Shown one piece after another: positions 11,945-22,810 of a stretch of DNA of 64,000 bases. A program made the translations under genes and the position numbers. This DNA is from Cranoglanis bouderius (lineage: Eukaryota; Chordata; Actinopteri; Siluriformes; Cranoglanididae). The notes beneath the pieces are model-generated. The model worked only from the letters and a program-made list of their open reading frames with translations, had not been told where the DNA came from and searched no databases. The stretch is taken from the NCBI GenBank assembly GCA_023630585.1, contig CM042544.1, positions 24,197,256-24,261,255 of the forward strand, read 5' to 3'. How positions within the stretch are numbered: position 1 is the first letter of the stretch; each line of letters starts with the position of its first letter.

Positions 11945-12934
11945 TTATATGTAGATGTGTTACACAACACCCAATTTGTAGGCAAGCAAAAAAATTTGGA
12001 ACATGTGGCCGAAAGGTGTTTCTTGTTACCCAGGTGTGTCCTGTTAGATTGATTGTTTAAACAATAAATAGCTCTGAACATGTACTCTTGGTTTTAGACT
12101 TCAGTTTCACCTGTGAAAACTGCATTTGTTGTTAAAAAGGATAAGTCAACATCAAGATCTGAGAGCTGTCTATGGGAGAAAAGCAATCCATTTTGAAGCT
12201 GAGAAAAGAGGGAAAATCAATCAGAGGCACTGCACAAACATTGGGCATAGCCAATGCAACAATTTAGATTGTCATGAAAAAGAAAGAAGCCACTGGTGTA
12301 TTAACAACCGGACATCAAACAGGTCAACCAAGGAAAATAACAACAGCTGATAACAGAAACCCCAAAACAACAGTCAGTGACATCAGAAACAGCCTTCACA
12401 GGGTAGGGGTGAAGGTATCACAATCTACAGTTCGAAGAAGACTTCAAGAGCAGAAATATAGAGGCCATACCAGAAGATGCAAACCACTCGTCAGCCATAA
12501 GCCTTGGAAAGCCAGATTTGAATTCACAAAGAAATACAGAAATGAGCCACAAAAGTTCTGGAACCAAGATTAACGTCTAGCAAAGTGATGGAAAGGCCAA
12601 AGTGTGGAGAAAGAAAGGATCTGCTCATGATCCAAAACTGATAAGCTCATCTGTGAAACATGGTGGAGGTAGTGTCATGGCTTAGGCTTGCTTGGCTGCT
12701 TCTGGAACAGGCTTACTAATCTTTATTGATGATGTAACTCTGATGCTGATGGTAGCAGCATAATGAATTCAGAAGTTTACAGGAACATTTTGTCTGCCAA
12801 TTTACAGAGACAAATTAATCAGGAGGAACTTTATCATGCAGCAAGACAATGATCCAAAATACACTGCCAGCTCAAAAAAGGACTTTATCAGGGGGCAAAA
12901 AGTGGAAGGTTTTAGACTGGTTTTCTCACACTGT
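11945..12934 (+). mobile_element. Tc1-like element, both termini missing
   Basis: Same family as 24859-25752 and 50449-51103. All three share the region before the transposase start (TCCTGTTAGATTGATTGTTT, TTGTTGTTAAAAAGGATAA). The outermost left repeat (family end CAGTCCCCTCC) is absent, and on the right the element stops at 12934 where another transposon end begins. The transposase reads on the plus strand: LKLRKEGKSIRGTAQTLGIA, then TVRRRLQEQKYRGHTRRCKP (12274-12573), then SVKHGGGSVMA and MQQDNDPKYTA up to about 12870. There are several stops, and the catalytic Glu region is lost. Confidence 0.82.
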
Positions 12935-12937
12935 CTA

Positions 12938-13505
12938 CAGCTGAGGTCATAAGTTCACATACACCTTGCAGAATGTGCAAAATGTTAATAATTTAAAAAT
13001 AAGAAGGATCATAAAAATTTCATTTTGTTTTTTATTGAGTACTGCCCTGAATAAGCTATTTCACATAACAGATGTTTACATATAGTCCACAAGACACAAT
13101 AATAACTGAATTTAAAAATGAACCAGTTCAAAAGTTTCTACGCGATTCTTGATACTGTGTGTTGCTACCTTGATGATCGACTGTTGATCCCTTATTTGTC
13201 CTAAGCAGTTAAACTGTCCACTGTTCTTCAGAAAAATCCTCCACGTCCTGCACATTATTTACTTTTCCAGCAGCTTCTGTATATTTGACCCATTTCCAAC
13301 AGTGGCTATATGATTTTGAGATCAATCTTTTCCCACTTACTGTATGACAGCTGAGAGACTCATATACAACTATTACAAAAGGTGCAAGCATTCATTGATC
13401 CTCAAGAAGGCAACACAATACATTAAGAGCCAAGGTGGTGTAACATTTTGAACAGGATGATCAGTGTAAATTGTTATTATTTTGTCTTCTGTGAAACATC
13501 TAAAT
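12938..13505. mobile_element. Tc1-type non-autonomous element, one end only
   Basis: It begins after TA with CAGCTGAGGTCATAAGTT followed by CACATACACC, which resembles the end of salmonid Sleeping Beauty-type elements (AAGTTTACATACAC). No transposase is visible. I recall closely similar sequence as a repeat in other fish. The right end is not found: recognisable sequence fades into AT-rich DNA at about 13505. It abuts and probably replaced the 3' end of the preceding Tc1. The orientation and the right border are uncertain. Confidence 0.5.
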
Positions 13506-14162
13506 ATCAATATATATAAATATATATATTGGTTCCTGAGTCAATGTTTGAGTATTTGTGCCATCATTATGAGTTCATGTCCAAATGAGTGAGATGGATG
13601 TTCTGACGTCACCTGTCTCGAAGAATGCATGCCCTAGACTTTCCAATTTCCATAAAGTAAAGAAAATGCTTGTTCAAATAAAAAGAGCTCAGTAGTTTGG
13701 ACTTATTCCCAACACTGTATAGTATTTTGCTGTTGTAAAATATTTGTGTAAGTTAATTATAATTAACTATATAATTAGTTAAAAGTTGCAATGGTGTAAG
13801 CTTAAAAGGAAAAATCGAGATATTATTTTACTCTCATGATCAAAATTACCTCTTAACCTCATTTGAACCACCAGTTTCATTTATTTTATTTCTTATTTTC
13901 ACAATCGCTTATCACATATTTATTTAAAAAAATAATAATTTTGGTAATTAATTAAAGTAAATTAAATTAAATAATTTTACTTGCCTACTTAATAGGTAAA
14001 ATGTAACATTACAGTTAAATTTAATGAGAATGTCCTCTTACCTTACCACTTCCAAGTAGTTATCCATTTATTTTAGTACTTTAGTCCCCTAATCATGTAC
14101 AAGTAAACAGTGTGGAGGGCATTAATACAGCTGATATGCTATTAAATGCTCAATTGTACATA
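13506..14162. other. AT-rich host sequence
   Basis: A very AT-rich stretch with runs of TTAATT and AATTAA (13740-14000). No gene, repeat end or structured element is recognised. Confidence 0.4.
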
Positions 14163-14330
14163 CAGTGCCCTACACTAATATTGGCACCCTTGCTAAATAT
14201 GAGCAAAGAAGGCTGTGAAAAATTATCTTTACTGTTTAACCTTTTGATCTTTTGGTCAAAAAAAAATCACAAAAATACTCTGCTGTCATGTATATCAAAC
14301 AATTGCAAACACAACACAGGTTTATCACAA

Positions 14331-14339
<9 letters not shown>

Positions 14340-14377
<38 letters not shown>
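14340..14377. repeat. (AT)n tract at inner Tc1 left border
   Basis: An A-run passes into alternating AT up to the TA that precedes the inner Tc1. The matching tract on the other side is at 15883-15931, so the inner element sits inside what was one TA microsatellite. Confidence 0.95.
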
Positions 14378-14380
<3 letters not shown>

Positions 14381-15879
14381 GTGCATCTCAATAAATTAGA
14401 ATGTCGTGGAAAAGTTCATTTATTTCAGTAATTCAACTCAAATTGTGAAACTCGTGTATTAAATAAATTCAATGCCACAGACTGAAGTAGTTTAAGTCTT
14501 TGGTTCTTTTAATTGTGATGATTTTGGCTCACATTTAACAAAAACCCACCAATTCACTATCTCAACAAATTAGAATATGGTGACATGCCAATCAGCTAAT
14601 CAACTCAAAACACCTGCAAAGGTTTCCTGAGCCTTCAAAATGGTCTCTCAGTTTGGTTCACTAGGTAAGCCACAAACATTCATTGCCAAAGAAGCTGGCT
14701 GTTCACAGAGTGCTGTATCCAAGCATGTTAACAGAAAGTTGAGTGGAAGGAAAAAGTGTGGAAGAAAAAGATGCTCAACCAACCGAGAGAACCGGAGCCT
14801 TATGAGGATTGTCAAGCAAAATCGATTCAAGAATTTGAGTGAACTTCACAAGGAATGGACTGAGGCTGGGGTCAAGGCATCAAGAGCCACCACACACAGA
14901 CGTGTCAAGGAATTTGGCTACAGTTGTCGTATTCCTCTTTTTAAGCCACTCCTGAACCACAGACAACGTCAGAGGCGTCTTACCTGGGCTAAGGGAAGAA
15001 GAACTGACTGTTGACCAGTGGCCCAAAGTCCTCTTTTCAGATGAGAGCAAGTTTTGTATTTCATTTGGAAACCAAGGTCCTAGAGTCTGGAGGAAGGGTG
15101 GAGAAGCTCATAGCCCAAGTTGCTTGAAGTCCAGGGTTCAGTTTCCACAGTCTGTGATGATTTGGGGTGCAATGTCATCTGCTGGTGTTGGTCCATTGTG
15201 TTTTTTGAAAACCAAAGTCACTGCACCTGTTTACCAAGAAATTTTGGAGCACTTCATGCTTCCTTCAGCTGACCAGCATTTTGAAGATGCTGATTTCATT
15301 TTCCAGCAGGATTTGGCACCTGCCCACACTGCCAAAAGCACCAAAAGTTGGTTAAATGACCATGGTGTTGGTGTGCTTGACTGGCCAGCAAACTCACCAC
15401 ATCTGAACCCCATAGAGAATCTATGGGGTATTGTCAAGAGGAAAATGAGAAACAAGAGACCAAAAAATGCAGATGAGCTGAAGGCCACTGTCAAAGAAAC
15501 CTGGGCTTCCAAACCACCTCAGCAGTGCCACAAACTGATCACCTCCATGCCACGCCGAATTTAGGCAGTAATTAAAGCAAAAGGAGCCCCTACCAAGTAT
15601 TGAGTACATGTACAGTAAATGAACATACTTTCCAGAAGGCCAACAATTCACTAAAAATGTTTTTTTTATTGGTCTTATGAAGTATTCTAATTTGTTGAGA
15701 TAGTGAATTGGTGGGTTTTTGTTAAATGTGAGCCAAAATCATCACAATTAAAAGAACCAAAGACTTAAACTACTTCAGTCTGTGGCATTGAATTTATTTA
15801 ATACACGAGTTTCACAATTTGAGTTGAATTACTGAAATAAATGAACTTTTCCACGACATTCTAATTTATTGAGATGCAC

Positions 15880-15882
<3 letters not shown>
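14378..15882 (+). mobile_element. Tc1-like transposon, complete and young
   Basis: Inverted ends CAGGTGCATCTCAATAAATT and AATTTATTGAGATGCACCTG are flanked by TA. The two arms remain nearly identical for about 200 bases, including CCACAGACTGAAGTAGTTTA and GGTGGGTTTTTGTTAAATGT, which implies little time since insertion. At 1505 bases it is full length. It is related to, but distinct from, the family at 3445 and 44099, sharing GTGCATCTCAA near the end. The plus-strand transposase has only two clear lesions. It lies within a (TA)n tract inside another Tc1. Confidence 0.94.
14640..15603 (+). pseudogene. Tc1 transposase, nearly intact, DD34E
   Basis: ATG at 14640 starts MVSQFGSLGK; a homeodomain-like DNA-binding half follows (AKEAGCSQSAVSKHVNRK, KGRRT). 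Near 15000 an apparent 2-base deletion shifts the frame. Translation then continues with VLFSDESKFCISFG (first Asp, GAT 15040), IFQQDLAPAHTAKS (second Asp, GAT 15310) and PHLNPIENLWG (Glu, GAG 15415), giving 34 residues between the last two. A TAG at 15562 stops the frame 13 codons before the family's natural end (GAPTKY, TGA 15601). Repairing these lesions on paper would give about 320 residues, the usual Tc1 length. Confidence 0.88.

Positions 15883-15931
<49 letters not shown>
15883..15931. repeat. (TA)n tract at inner Tc1 right border
   Basis: Alternating TA from the right end of the inner Tc1 until outer-element sequence resumes at about 15932. Confidence 0.95.
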
Positions 15932-15934
<3 letters not shown>

Positions 15935-15977
15935 TTAAATATAGGTAGGTGTGCAACAATTATTGGCACCCTTTTAG

Positions 15978-16845
15978 TCAATACTTTGTGCTACCTCCCT
16001 TTGCCAAGATAACAGCTCTGAGTCTTCTCCTATAATGCCTGATGAGGTTGGAGAATACATGGCAAGGGATCTGAGACCATTCCTCCATACAGAATCTCTC
16101 CAGACCCTTAAAATTTCTAGGTCCACGCTGGTGGACTCTCCTCTTCAGTTCACCCCACAGGTTTTCTATGGGTTTCAAGTCAGGGTACTGGGATGGCCAT
16201 GGCAGGACCTTGAATTTTGTGGTCAGTAAACCATTTTTGTATTGATTTTGATGTATGTTTTAGATCATTGTCCTGCTGGAAGATCCAACCACGGCCCATT
16301 TTAAGCTTTCTGGCAGAGGCAGTCAGGTTTTCATTTAATATCTGTTGATATTTGATAGAATCCATGATGTCATGTATCCTAACAAAATGTCCAGGTCCTC
16401 TGGCAGAAAAACAGTCCCAAAACATTAAAAAGCCACCATCATATTTAACCGTGGGCATGAGGTACTTCCATATAGCTACCTTTCTGTGTGCGCCAAAACC
16501 ACCTCTGGTGTTTATTGCCAAAAGGCTCTATTTTTGGATTCATCTGATCATAGAACCCGATTCCATTTGAAGTTCCAGTAGTGTCTGGCAAACTGAAGAT
16601 GCTTGAGTTTGTTTTTGAATGAGAGTAGAGACTTTTTTCTTGAAACCCTTACAAACAAAGTGATCCCTGGAGATTTTTTTGGCCACCCAAACCATCCTCT
16701 TCACAGTGCGTTGAGACAATATAGACACGTCCAATTCCATCCCAGGTTGACTCATAACATTTCCATAATTATTGCCCTGCCGGGCAGTTTCAGTGCTTTT
16801 GCTATTTTCCTATAGCCACTTCCCATTTTGTGAAGCTCATATATA
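15978..16845 (-). pseudogene. Tc1 transposase pseudogene (outer element)
   Basis: Minus-strand pieces: start of the helix-turn-helix (MGSGYRKIAKALK) near 16835-16790, VSILSQRTVKRMVWVAKK at 16755-16690, then the catalytic part at 16521-16180 with WIFQQDNDLKHTSKS, and KPIENLWGELKRRVHQRG with the catalytic Glu at 16178-15978, ending GGSTKY. A piece between HTH and SILSQR and another in the mid-region are deleted, and frames change at least three times. The first Asp motif is blurred at about 16560-16500. It is dead. Confidence 0.82.
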
Positions 16846-16988
16846 TATATATATATAAACCTGTGTTGTCTTTGCAATTGTTTGATATCCATGAGAGTAT
16901 TTTTTTTAACAAAATATCAAAAGGACAATTATTCACAGCATTCTTTGCTTATATTTAGCAAGGGTGCCAATATTAATGGAGGGCACTG

Positions 16989-18145
16989 TAACGTGCCTGA
17001 TTTTTTCATGCAGAATTCAGCCAAATTGCATCTGAAATGAACACAAACAGCTCAATACATCAAGCTCTCAGTACTTTGGAGTTTGTGCACTTACCCCGCT
17101 GACAGCTAGAACTTATGGGACTGTTAAATAAAGCATTACAAGCTGTAAATCCACTTACATGACTAGTCCCATTTTCAGGCACCGCAAACGCAAATGTACA
17201 GACCCCTGGAGAAGCCATGAAGTTTTTTTTTTTCATTCATGTACACAATATACTAAGTTGTGCACACAATTTAGGTTAATGTGACCACAAGAAAAAATAA
17301 TCAAGGTCATGAAATTGTAATGTGTGCACACGCTCCCTGAACATGTTATCTTTAGAAGAGAGCACAAATTAGGCTAATCAAAATGTGGGAATAATTTTAT
17401 TAATTCAGGTATTTGAAATGCAACAACTGAGAGCATGAATAAAGAAAACCATGCAGCTAAATTGTGTGCACAATTTAGTAGGCTACATTCTGTCATCCAT
17501 TCGAACATGTGCATATGAAATAAAAACGATTCATTTCGTGGTATCTAGGGCTCCATACAAATGTAAGCTAAGGGTCTAACCAAAACATAGGTGTAAGTCT
17601 TCAGCAGTGCTTTTGTATGCCTACTGCAATGCAATGGTGGTTCACCCTAATAAAATTATTTCATGAATATGTGGTTGCGTTTTCTTAAATAGCTGAAATC
17701 CAACTGAAAAATCCAGCTAATTTTCTCATATACAACCTTAGTTCCAGGATGTGAGAAAATTATTTTGAGCCATTTTCCTGCTTCAATGTAATACAAAGCA
17801 TCTATAAAATCTGCACTTTGGGTTTTAGCTACATGTGTACATGAATAAATTCAGTACAGAACTTTAAGCAATTAAGCAATTCTAATAATTTGCTTTTTTT
17901 CCCCGCTAAAAATCACAGATTTGTTTTGGTTATAGGCCAACAGGCTGGCTCTAATGGCTTCCTGTGACATAGGTCCTGTTTTCAAAAATGTTTGGCAAAG
18001 ATACTTGCCTGTGTTAGCAAACGGAGGCCATCCTCCTTGGATCTGACTAAAATCATCACCAGAAAACTATGACTTGGATTAGACCTAATGATTAGACCTA
18101 ATGGGTACATAACATTAAACCAAGCTCCCACCCCCAACCACTGTA
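16989..18145. other. host sequence with local repeat and TGTGCACA motifs
   Basis: No coding signals. Copies of the palindrome TGTGCACA occur at about 17262, 17320 and 17462. A block at 17836-17935 (ATGAATAAATTCAGTACAGA, TTAAGCAATTAAGCAATTCT) recurs with changes at 18384-18490. Otherwise it looks single-copy. Confidence 0.45.
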
Positions 18146-18180
18146 AAAAATAAATAAATAAATAAATAAAAATAATAATA
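18146..18180. repeat. (AAAT)n short tandem repeat
   Basis: Several AAAT units followed by AATAATAATA. Confidence 0.85.
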
Positions 18181-18383
18181 CACATCATCTAAATGTTATC
18201 ATTAGTACTTAGTGGCCTCTAACACCTTCAGTGGTTGCAACCAGAAGTAGCACTCCAATGGGAAAATGCACTAACACCAGCCTTCATAAAGACTGAACTG
18301 GCAGAACACCAAACAACTATTAAACTGACTTGTGCACACACACAAACCATACACCTGAGTGAGAAACACAAAGAGAGTACACC

Positions 18384-18490
18384 ATATTTATATGAATAAA
18401 TTTAGTACAGAACTTTAAGCAGTTAAGCAATTCTAATATTTTTCTTTTTTGTGTAAAAATCACAATTTGTTTTTGTCATATTTACTGAGC
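18384..18490. repeat. diverged second copy of the 17836 block
   Basis: Shares TAGTACAGAACTTTAAGCAG with one or two changes, TTAAGCAATTCTAATA, AAAATCACA and TTTGTTTT with 17836-17935, in the same orientation about 550 bases downstream. It could be a local duplication or two copies of an old short repeat. Confidence 0.55.
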
Positions 18491-18654
18491 CAGCTAGTCT
18501 TTTTTTTCAGTATGCAGTAAAACGGGGAAAACCGCAGTGTGTCTTTTCAACCACCATTTCATCACAATGTCACCTCCTCACAGAAAGTAAACACATTCCA
18601 GATCCAATCACCAGTGGAGCTTGTGGCAATCAGGTGTGAGTTTGTTTGTATGTG

Positions 18655-18655
18655 G

Positions 18656-18702
<47 letters not shown>
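18655..18702. repeat. (TG)n microsatellite
   Basis: About 22 uninterrupted TG units. Confidence 0.97.
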
Positions 18703-18879
18703 CCCTTTTATCTGGGCTGATAACCTCTATAGCACCCCCATTAACTACAAACAGAGCAGCTGAGGGTTTTTTTAAGTACACAGACTGACGACACATGCAC
18801 CTTTTTTCCCTTTATCCGCACTTAACATGCATTTGGAACAAGGGACTTTTTATATACTTATTTAGCTGGGAACATTGGG

Positions 18880-18980
18880 TGAGGTGAGAATACATCCTGG
18901 ATGAGACGCCAGTTGAGAAGAAACTGGAGAACCCAGAGGAAACCCATGCAGACATGAGGAGAACATTCAAGCAGTGAACA
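18880..18980 (-). mobile_element. fragment of dispersed fish SINE-like repeat
   Basis: The stretch CCTGGATGAGACGCCAGTTG, ACTGGAGAACCCAGAGGAAA, CCCATGCAGACATGAGGAGA is the reverse orientation of the widespread fish repeat with ATGTTCTCC...GGTTTCCTCC. A longer, differently decayed copy in the other orientation is at 54820-55110. The 5' tRNA-like head is not preserved here. Confidence 0.55.
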
Positions 18981-19872
18981 TTCTAAAGGAATTTACATTT
19001 CCTTTTAAGATAATAGAGCAGCACATGGATTGCATGGAAATGCCACGTACACTGCCAGTGGCCCATAATTTAGTTTTTATCTTTTATATATGATGGTGTC
19101 TTGCACCTCTTTATTGGAACACATAGCTGAGAGCAGTGTTGTTAAAGCAGGCACAGTGCACAAAGAGACTTAAAACATAAAACATGAGAGAGCCACAGAA
19201 TGACTGGCATTTAGAAAAATGATCAATATTTAGAAGCAGCTGTATTACCATAGAGTTTACAGCACCAAGATTTATCTTAGCCCCAGGCAAAGGTAAGATT
19301 AAGGCAACACAAGGCTGTTGAGATGGCCCAGCTCGTAAAACACCAGGCCATTATCGTCATTCCTGTAATGCAACGCTTAGCATTCAAGATATCAATTTCA
19401 TTTAGTTATGGCCTGGATATCCATTTGGAATTCAGTTACTATTTCAGATTGGTGAGAGAGAGAAAACAAGAAGAGGGAGAGAAGGGGCTCCCCAGCTGCT
19501 CACCAGTCGCTGTAATGGCTGTAATTTTCACCATATACAGGGCAGTGCTGCCGCAGGAGACTATTACAATAAAGAATCGTTTGTTTAACATTTTATAACA
19601 AGCTGCCACAGAGACGAGGTTAGATTTGTGGAGGCCTGTGAGTATGGACTAGGCAAGGAATAAGGACATTAAAGTCAGGTGGACACTTTATGTGCAGATC
19701 ACAGCCACTAAAGAGAAGCATTGCACCTCTTTTTTTTTTGTCTGGCACCATTATGTTTTGTTTTCTTCTCTAGGGGAACCTTTAAAGATCCTGTGTAAAA
19801 GCCTAGAACATGTTTTGTTTTTCTTTGTTTGTTTTTCGTTTTTCTTTTAGAAAAGGTTACAAGTAGAATCCG
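18981..19872. other. host sequence, part conserved-looking
   Basis: No gene is recognised. 19330-19580 has balanced composition and motifs such as GTCGCTGTAATGGCTGTAAT, TTTAGTTATGGCCTGGATAT and CAATAAAGAATCGTTTG, an appearance typical of conserved non-coding elements, though this cannot be verified here. Confidence 0.35.

Positions 19873-19939
<67 letters not shown>
19873..19939. repeat. (AT)n microsatellite
   Basis: Alternating AT with one C interruption at about 19888, ending exactly where Tc1 sequence starts in mid-gene. Confidence 0.95.
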
Positions 19940-19943
<4 letters not shown>

Positions 19944-20945
19944 ACCATTATTTTCCAGCACTGCCTTAATCCTGTTGGGCATGGAGTTCACCAGAGCTTC
20001 ACAGGTTGCCACTGGAGTCCTCTTCCACTCCTCCATGATGCCATCACAGTGCTGGTGGATGTTAGAGACCTTGCGCTCCTCCACCTTCCGTTTGAGGATG
20101 CCCCACAGATGCTCAATAGGGTTTAGGTCTGGAGACATGCTTGGCCAGTCACCTTTACCCTCAGCTTCTTTAGCAAGGCAGTGGTTGTCTTGGAGGTGTG
20201 TTTGGGGTCGTTATCATGTTGGAATACTGCCCTGTGGCCCAGTTTCCGAAGGGAGGGTATCATGCTCTGCTTCAGTATGTCACAGTACATGTTGGCATTC
20301 ATGGTTCCCTCAATGAACTGTAGCTCCCCAGTGCCAGCAGCACTCATGCAGCCCCAGACCATGACACTCCCACCACCATGCTTTACTGTAGGCAAGACAC
20401 ACTTGTCTTTGTACTCCTCACCTGGTTGCCACCACACACGCTTGACACCATCTGAACCAAATAAGTTTATCTTGGTCTCATCAGACCACAGGACATGGTT
20501 CCAGTAATCCATGGTGTCCTTAGTCTGCTTGTCTTCAGCAAACTGTTTGCGGGCTTTCTTGTGCATCATCTTTAGAAGAGGCTGCCTTCTGGGACGACAG
20601 CCTGCAGACCAATTTGATGCAGTGTGTGGCGTATGGTCTGAGCACTGACAGGCTGACCCCCCACCCCTTCAACCTCTGCAGCAATGCTGGCAGCACTCAT
20701 ACGTCTATTCTGCAAAGCCAACCTCTGGATATGATGCTGAGCGCATGCACTCAACTTCTTTGGTCGACCATGGCGAGGCCTGTTCTGAGTGGAACCTGTC
20801 CTGTTAAACCGCTGTATGGTCTTGGCCACCGTGCTGCAGCTCAGTTTCAGGGTGTTGGCAATCTTCTTATAGCCTAGGCCATCTTTATGTAGAGCAACAA
20901 TTCTTTTTTTCAGATCCTCAGAGAGTTCTTTGCCATGAGGTTCCA
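19940..20945 (-). pseudogene. Tc1 transposase pseudogene, C-terminus cut
   Basis: ATG at 20945 (MEPHGKELSEDLKKRIVALH) starts a paired-type helix-turn-helix half (GLGYKKIANTLKLSCSTVA, RHGRPKKLS). A frameshift near 20570 is followed by VLWSDETKINLFG (first Asp), PTVKHGGGSVMVWGCMSAAG and VFQHDNDPKHTSKT (second Asp). A further frameshift near 20140 precedes MSPDLNPIEHLWGILKRK (Glu). The frame then runs to VLENNG and into the (AT)n tract, losing the last few residues. All three catalytic residues are present in the decayed sequence. Confidence 0.88.
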
Positions 20946-21304
20946 TGTTGAACTTCCAGTGACCAGTATGAGAGAGTGTGAGAGCGATAACATCAAACTT
21001 AACACATCTGCTCCTCATTCACACCTGAGACCTTGTAACACTAACGAGTCACATGACACCGGGGAGGGAAAATGGCTAATTGTGCCCAATTTGGACATTT
21101 TCACTTAGGGGTGTACTCACTTTTGTTGCCAGGGGTTTAGACATTAATGGCTGTGTGTTGAGTTATTTTGAGGGGACAGCAAATTTACACTGTTATACAA
21201 GCTGTACACTCACTACTTTACATTGTAGCAATTGTAAATAAATACATAGTGTAAAATAAAATATTTACAAAAATGTGAGGGGTGTACTCACTTGTGAGAT
21301 ACTG
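19940..21304 (-). mobile_element. Tc1-like transposon, 3' end replaced by (AT)n
   Basis: The right (5') end GGGTGTACTCACTTGTGAGA then TACTG is present; the internal direct-repeat version GGGGTGTACTCACTTTTGTT lies at 21110-21130, giving the IR/DR layout usual for fish Tc1. The other end is missing: sequence breaks off within the last transposase codons at 19940 beside the microsatellite. The family is familiar and this copy is little diverged. The flank after the right end reads TCTATA rather than TA. Confidence 0.88.
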
Positions 21305-21464
21305 TCTATATATATATATAATCATAAAGAGCAGTAAACAGTAGTAAATGAAACAAAGTCGATATTTGGTGTGACAATAAAAATACAAAAAAATCAGTAG
21401 TCTCCAGTACAATGTGTGCAGTTTTATAAGGAAATTAGCTGGTAAGTTTTATTGAGCATTTTGC

Positions 21465-22268
21465 AGTTTAACCTTTTGATCTTTTGTTAAAAAAAAATTC
21501 ACAAAAAAAATTCTCTGCTCTCATGGATATCAAACAATTGCAAACACAGGTTTATCAAAAAATATCTTTGTTAAATATTGCTGTGCAGCAATTTTTGGCA
21601 CCCCTATGAATTCATATGAGAAAAATATATTTGAAGTATATTCCCATTGATATTTTCCTTTTTTTTTTTTTTTTTTTTTTTTTGATTAGGAACAGGAAAT
21701 TGTTCAGCCATGACTTCTTGTTTCTCAGGGGTATAAATATGAGGTAACACATAGGCCAAATTCCCTTAGTCATTCATAACAATGGGTAAGACAAAGGAAT
21801 ATAGCTGTGATGTGCGGCAAAAGGTTTTTGAGCTTCACAAAATGGGAAGTGGCTATAAGAAAATAGCACAAGCATTGAAAATGCCCATTTCCACCATCAG
21901 GGCAATAAATAAGAAGTTCCAGTCAACTGGAAATGTTATGAATCAACCTGGAATTGGACGTGTGTCTATATTGTCTCAACGCACTGTGAAGAGGATGGTT
22001 CGAGTGGCCAAAAAATCTTTGAGGATCACAGCTGGAGAATTGCAGAAGTTAGTTGCGTCTTGGGGTCAGAAAGTCTCCAAAACTACAATCTGAAGTCACC
22101 TACATCAGCACAAGTTGTTTGGAAGGGTTTCAAGAAAAAAGCCTCTACTCTCATCCAAAAACAATATCAACTATCTTCAGTTTGCCAGACACTACTGGAA
22201 CTTCAAATGGGATCGGGTTCTATGGTCAGATGAAACCAAAATATAGCTTTTTGGCACACACAGAGAGG
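21465..22268 (+). mobile_element. Tc1-like element, 5' part only
   Basis: Same family as 14163-16988: both share AACCTTTTGATCTTTTG, CAAACAATTGCAAACAC and VSILSQRTVKRMV. The outer left end is missing and sequence stops after the first catalytic motif at about 22268. A 25-base T run (about 21659-21683) lies in the leader. Plus-strand transposase begins with ATG at 21782 (MGKTKEYSCDVRQKVFELHK), reads through MGSGYKKIAQALKMPISTIR and is open to 22093 before decaying. WDRVLWSDETK near 22205-22235 holds the first Asp. The rest is absent. Confidence 0.85.
21782..22268 (+). pseudogene. Tc1 transposase N-terminal fragment
   Basis: The first 103 codons are open from a good ATG and hold the helix-turn-helix DNA-binding region and the SILSQRTVKRM linker. 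After a stop at 22091 other frames carry KLFGRVSRKKPLLSSKNN-like residues and the WSDET motif, ending at 22268. The second Asp and the Glu are missing. The intact DNA-binding half could in principle still bind its inverted repeat, but no promoter or expression can be read from sequence. Confidence 0.8.
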
Positions 22269-22808
22269 TAGCTCTATGGAAAAGTACCTAATGCCAATCA
22301 CAACTGCAATGTTAAAGCCAATCATAAGCTAGATTTTCTCACATAAACTTGCATCAGTAACTTGCTTGCAGTTGATGTGCAGCTGACTAAGGTTTTATTG
22401 AGTGGTTCCTATTGAAAAGGTCAAATGGTGCCTCTATATCAAATGACCTTTTTGATAATTTAGGAAGCTTACAGTAATATATTAGCAATATAGTCTGCAA
22501 GGCTCCTATAGGGCTTTTCAACAGCAATGTTGAGCTGAATTAGGCACTTGTGGCATGGTTTATTATTGTATATGAATAATTTGAACAAGGTTCTTGAGAA
22601 AGTCATAAATAAAGTTTCAGGAGAAGCATTGATGTGGGGAGGAATTTTGAAGCTAGATCAATCATGATCTCTGAGCAATCTGTGAACCTGGAGCACCACA
22701 GCTATTCCACTAAATTGATTCCTCTCTATGGATCTCAAGTACTGTAACATGTGTGTTCATGTCTTGGAATTATTCCACTACCATGAGCCCTTCAATATTT
22801 TATGGAAC
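22269..22808. other. host sequence, no feature recognised
   Basis: About 540 bases between two transposons with no coding or repeat signal that I can name. Confidence 0.4.
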
Positions 22809-22810
22809 TA

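Larger units (their letters stand above)
14163..16988 (-). mobile_element. Tc1-like transposon split by a second Tc1
   Basis: Inverted ends CAGTGCCCTACACTAATATT (14163) and AATATTAATGGAGGGCACTG (to 16988) are both flanked by TA (14161-14162 and 16989-16990). The next blocks also mirror each other: GGCACCCTTGCTAAATATGA with its reverse complement, and CAAACAATTGCAAA on both sides. A (TA)n tract in the left arm contains a complete second Tc1 (14378-15882). The minus-strand transposase lies in 15978-16845. Another, truncated copy is at 21465-22268. About 230 bases before the transposase start, present in that copy, are replaced here by an (AT)n run at 16840-16857. Confidence 0.9.
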
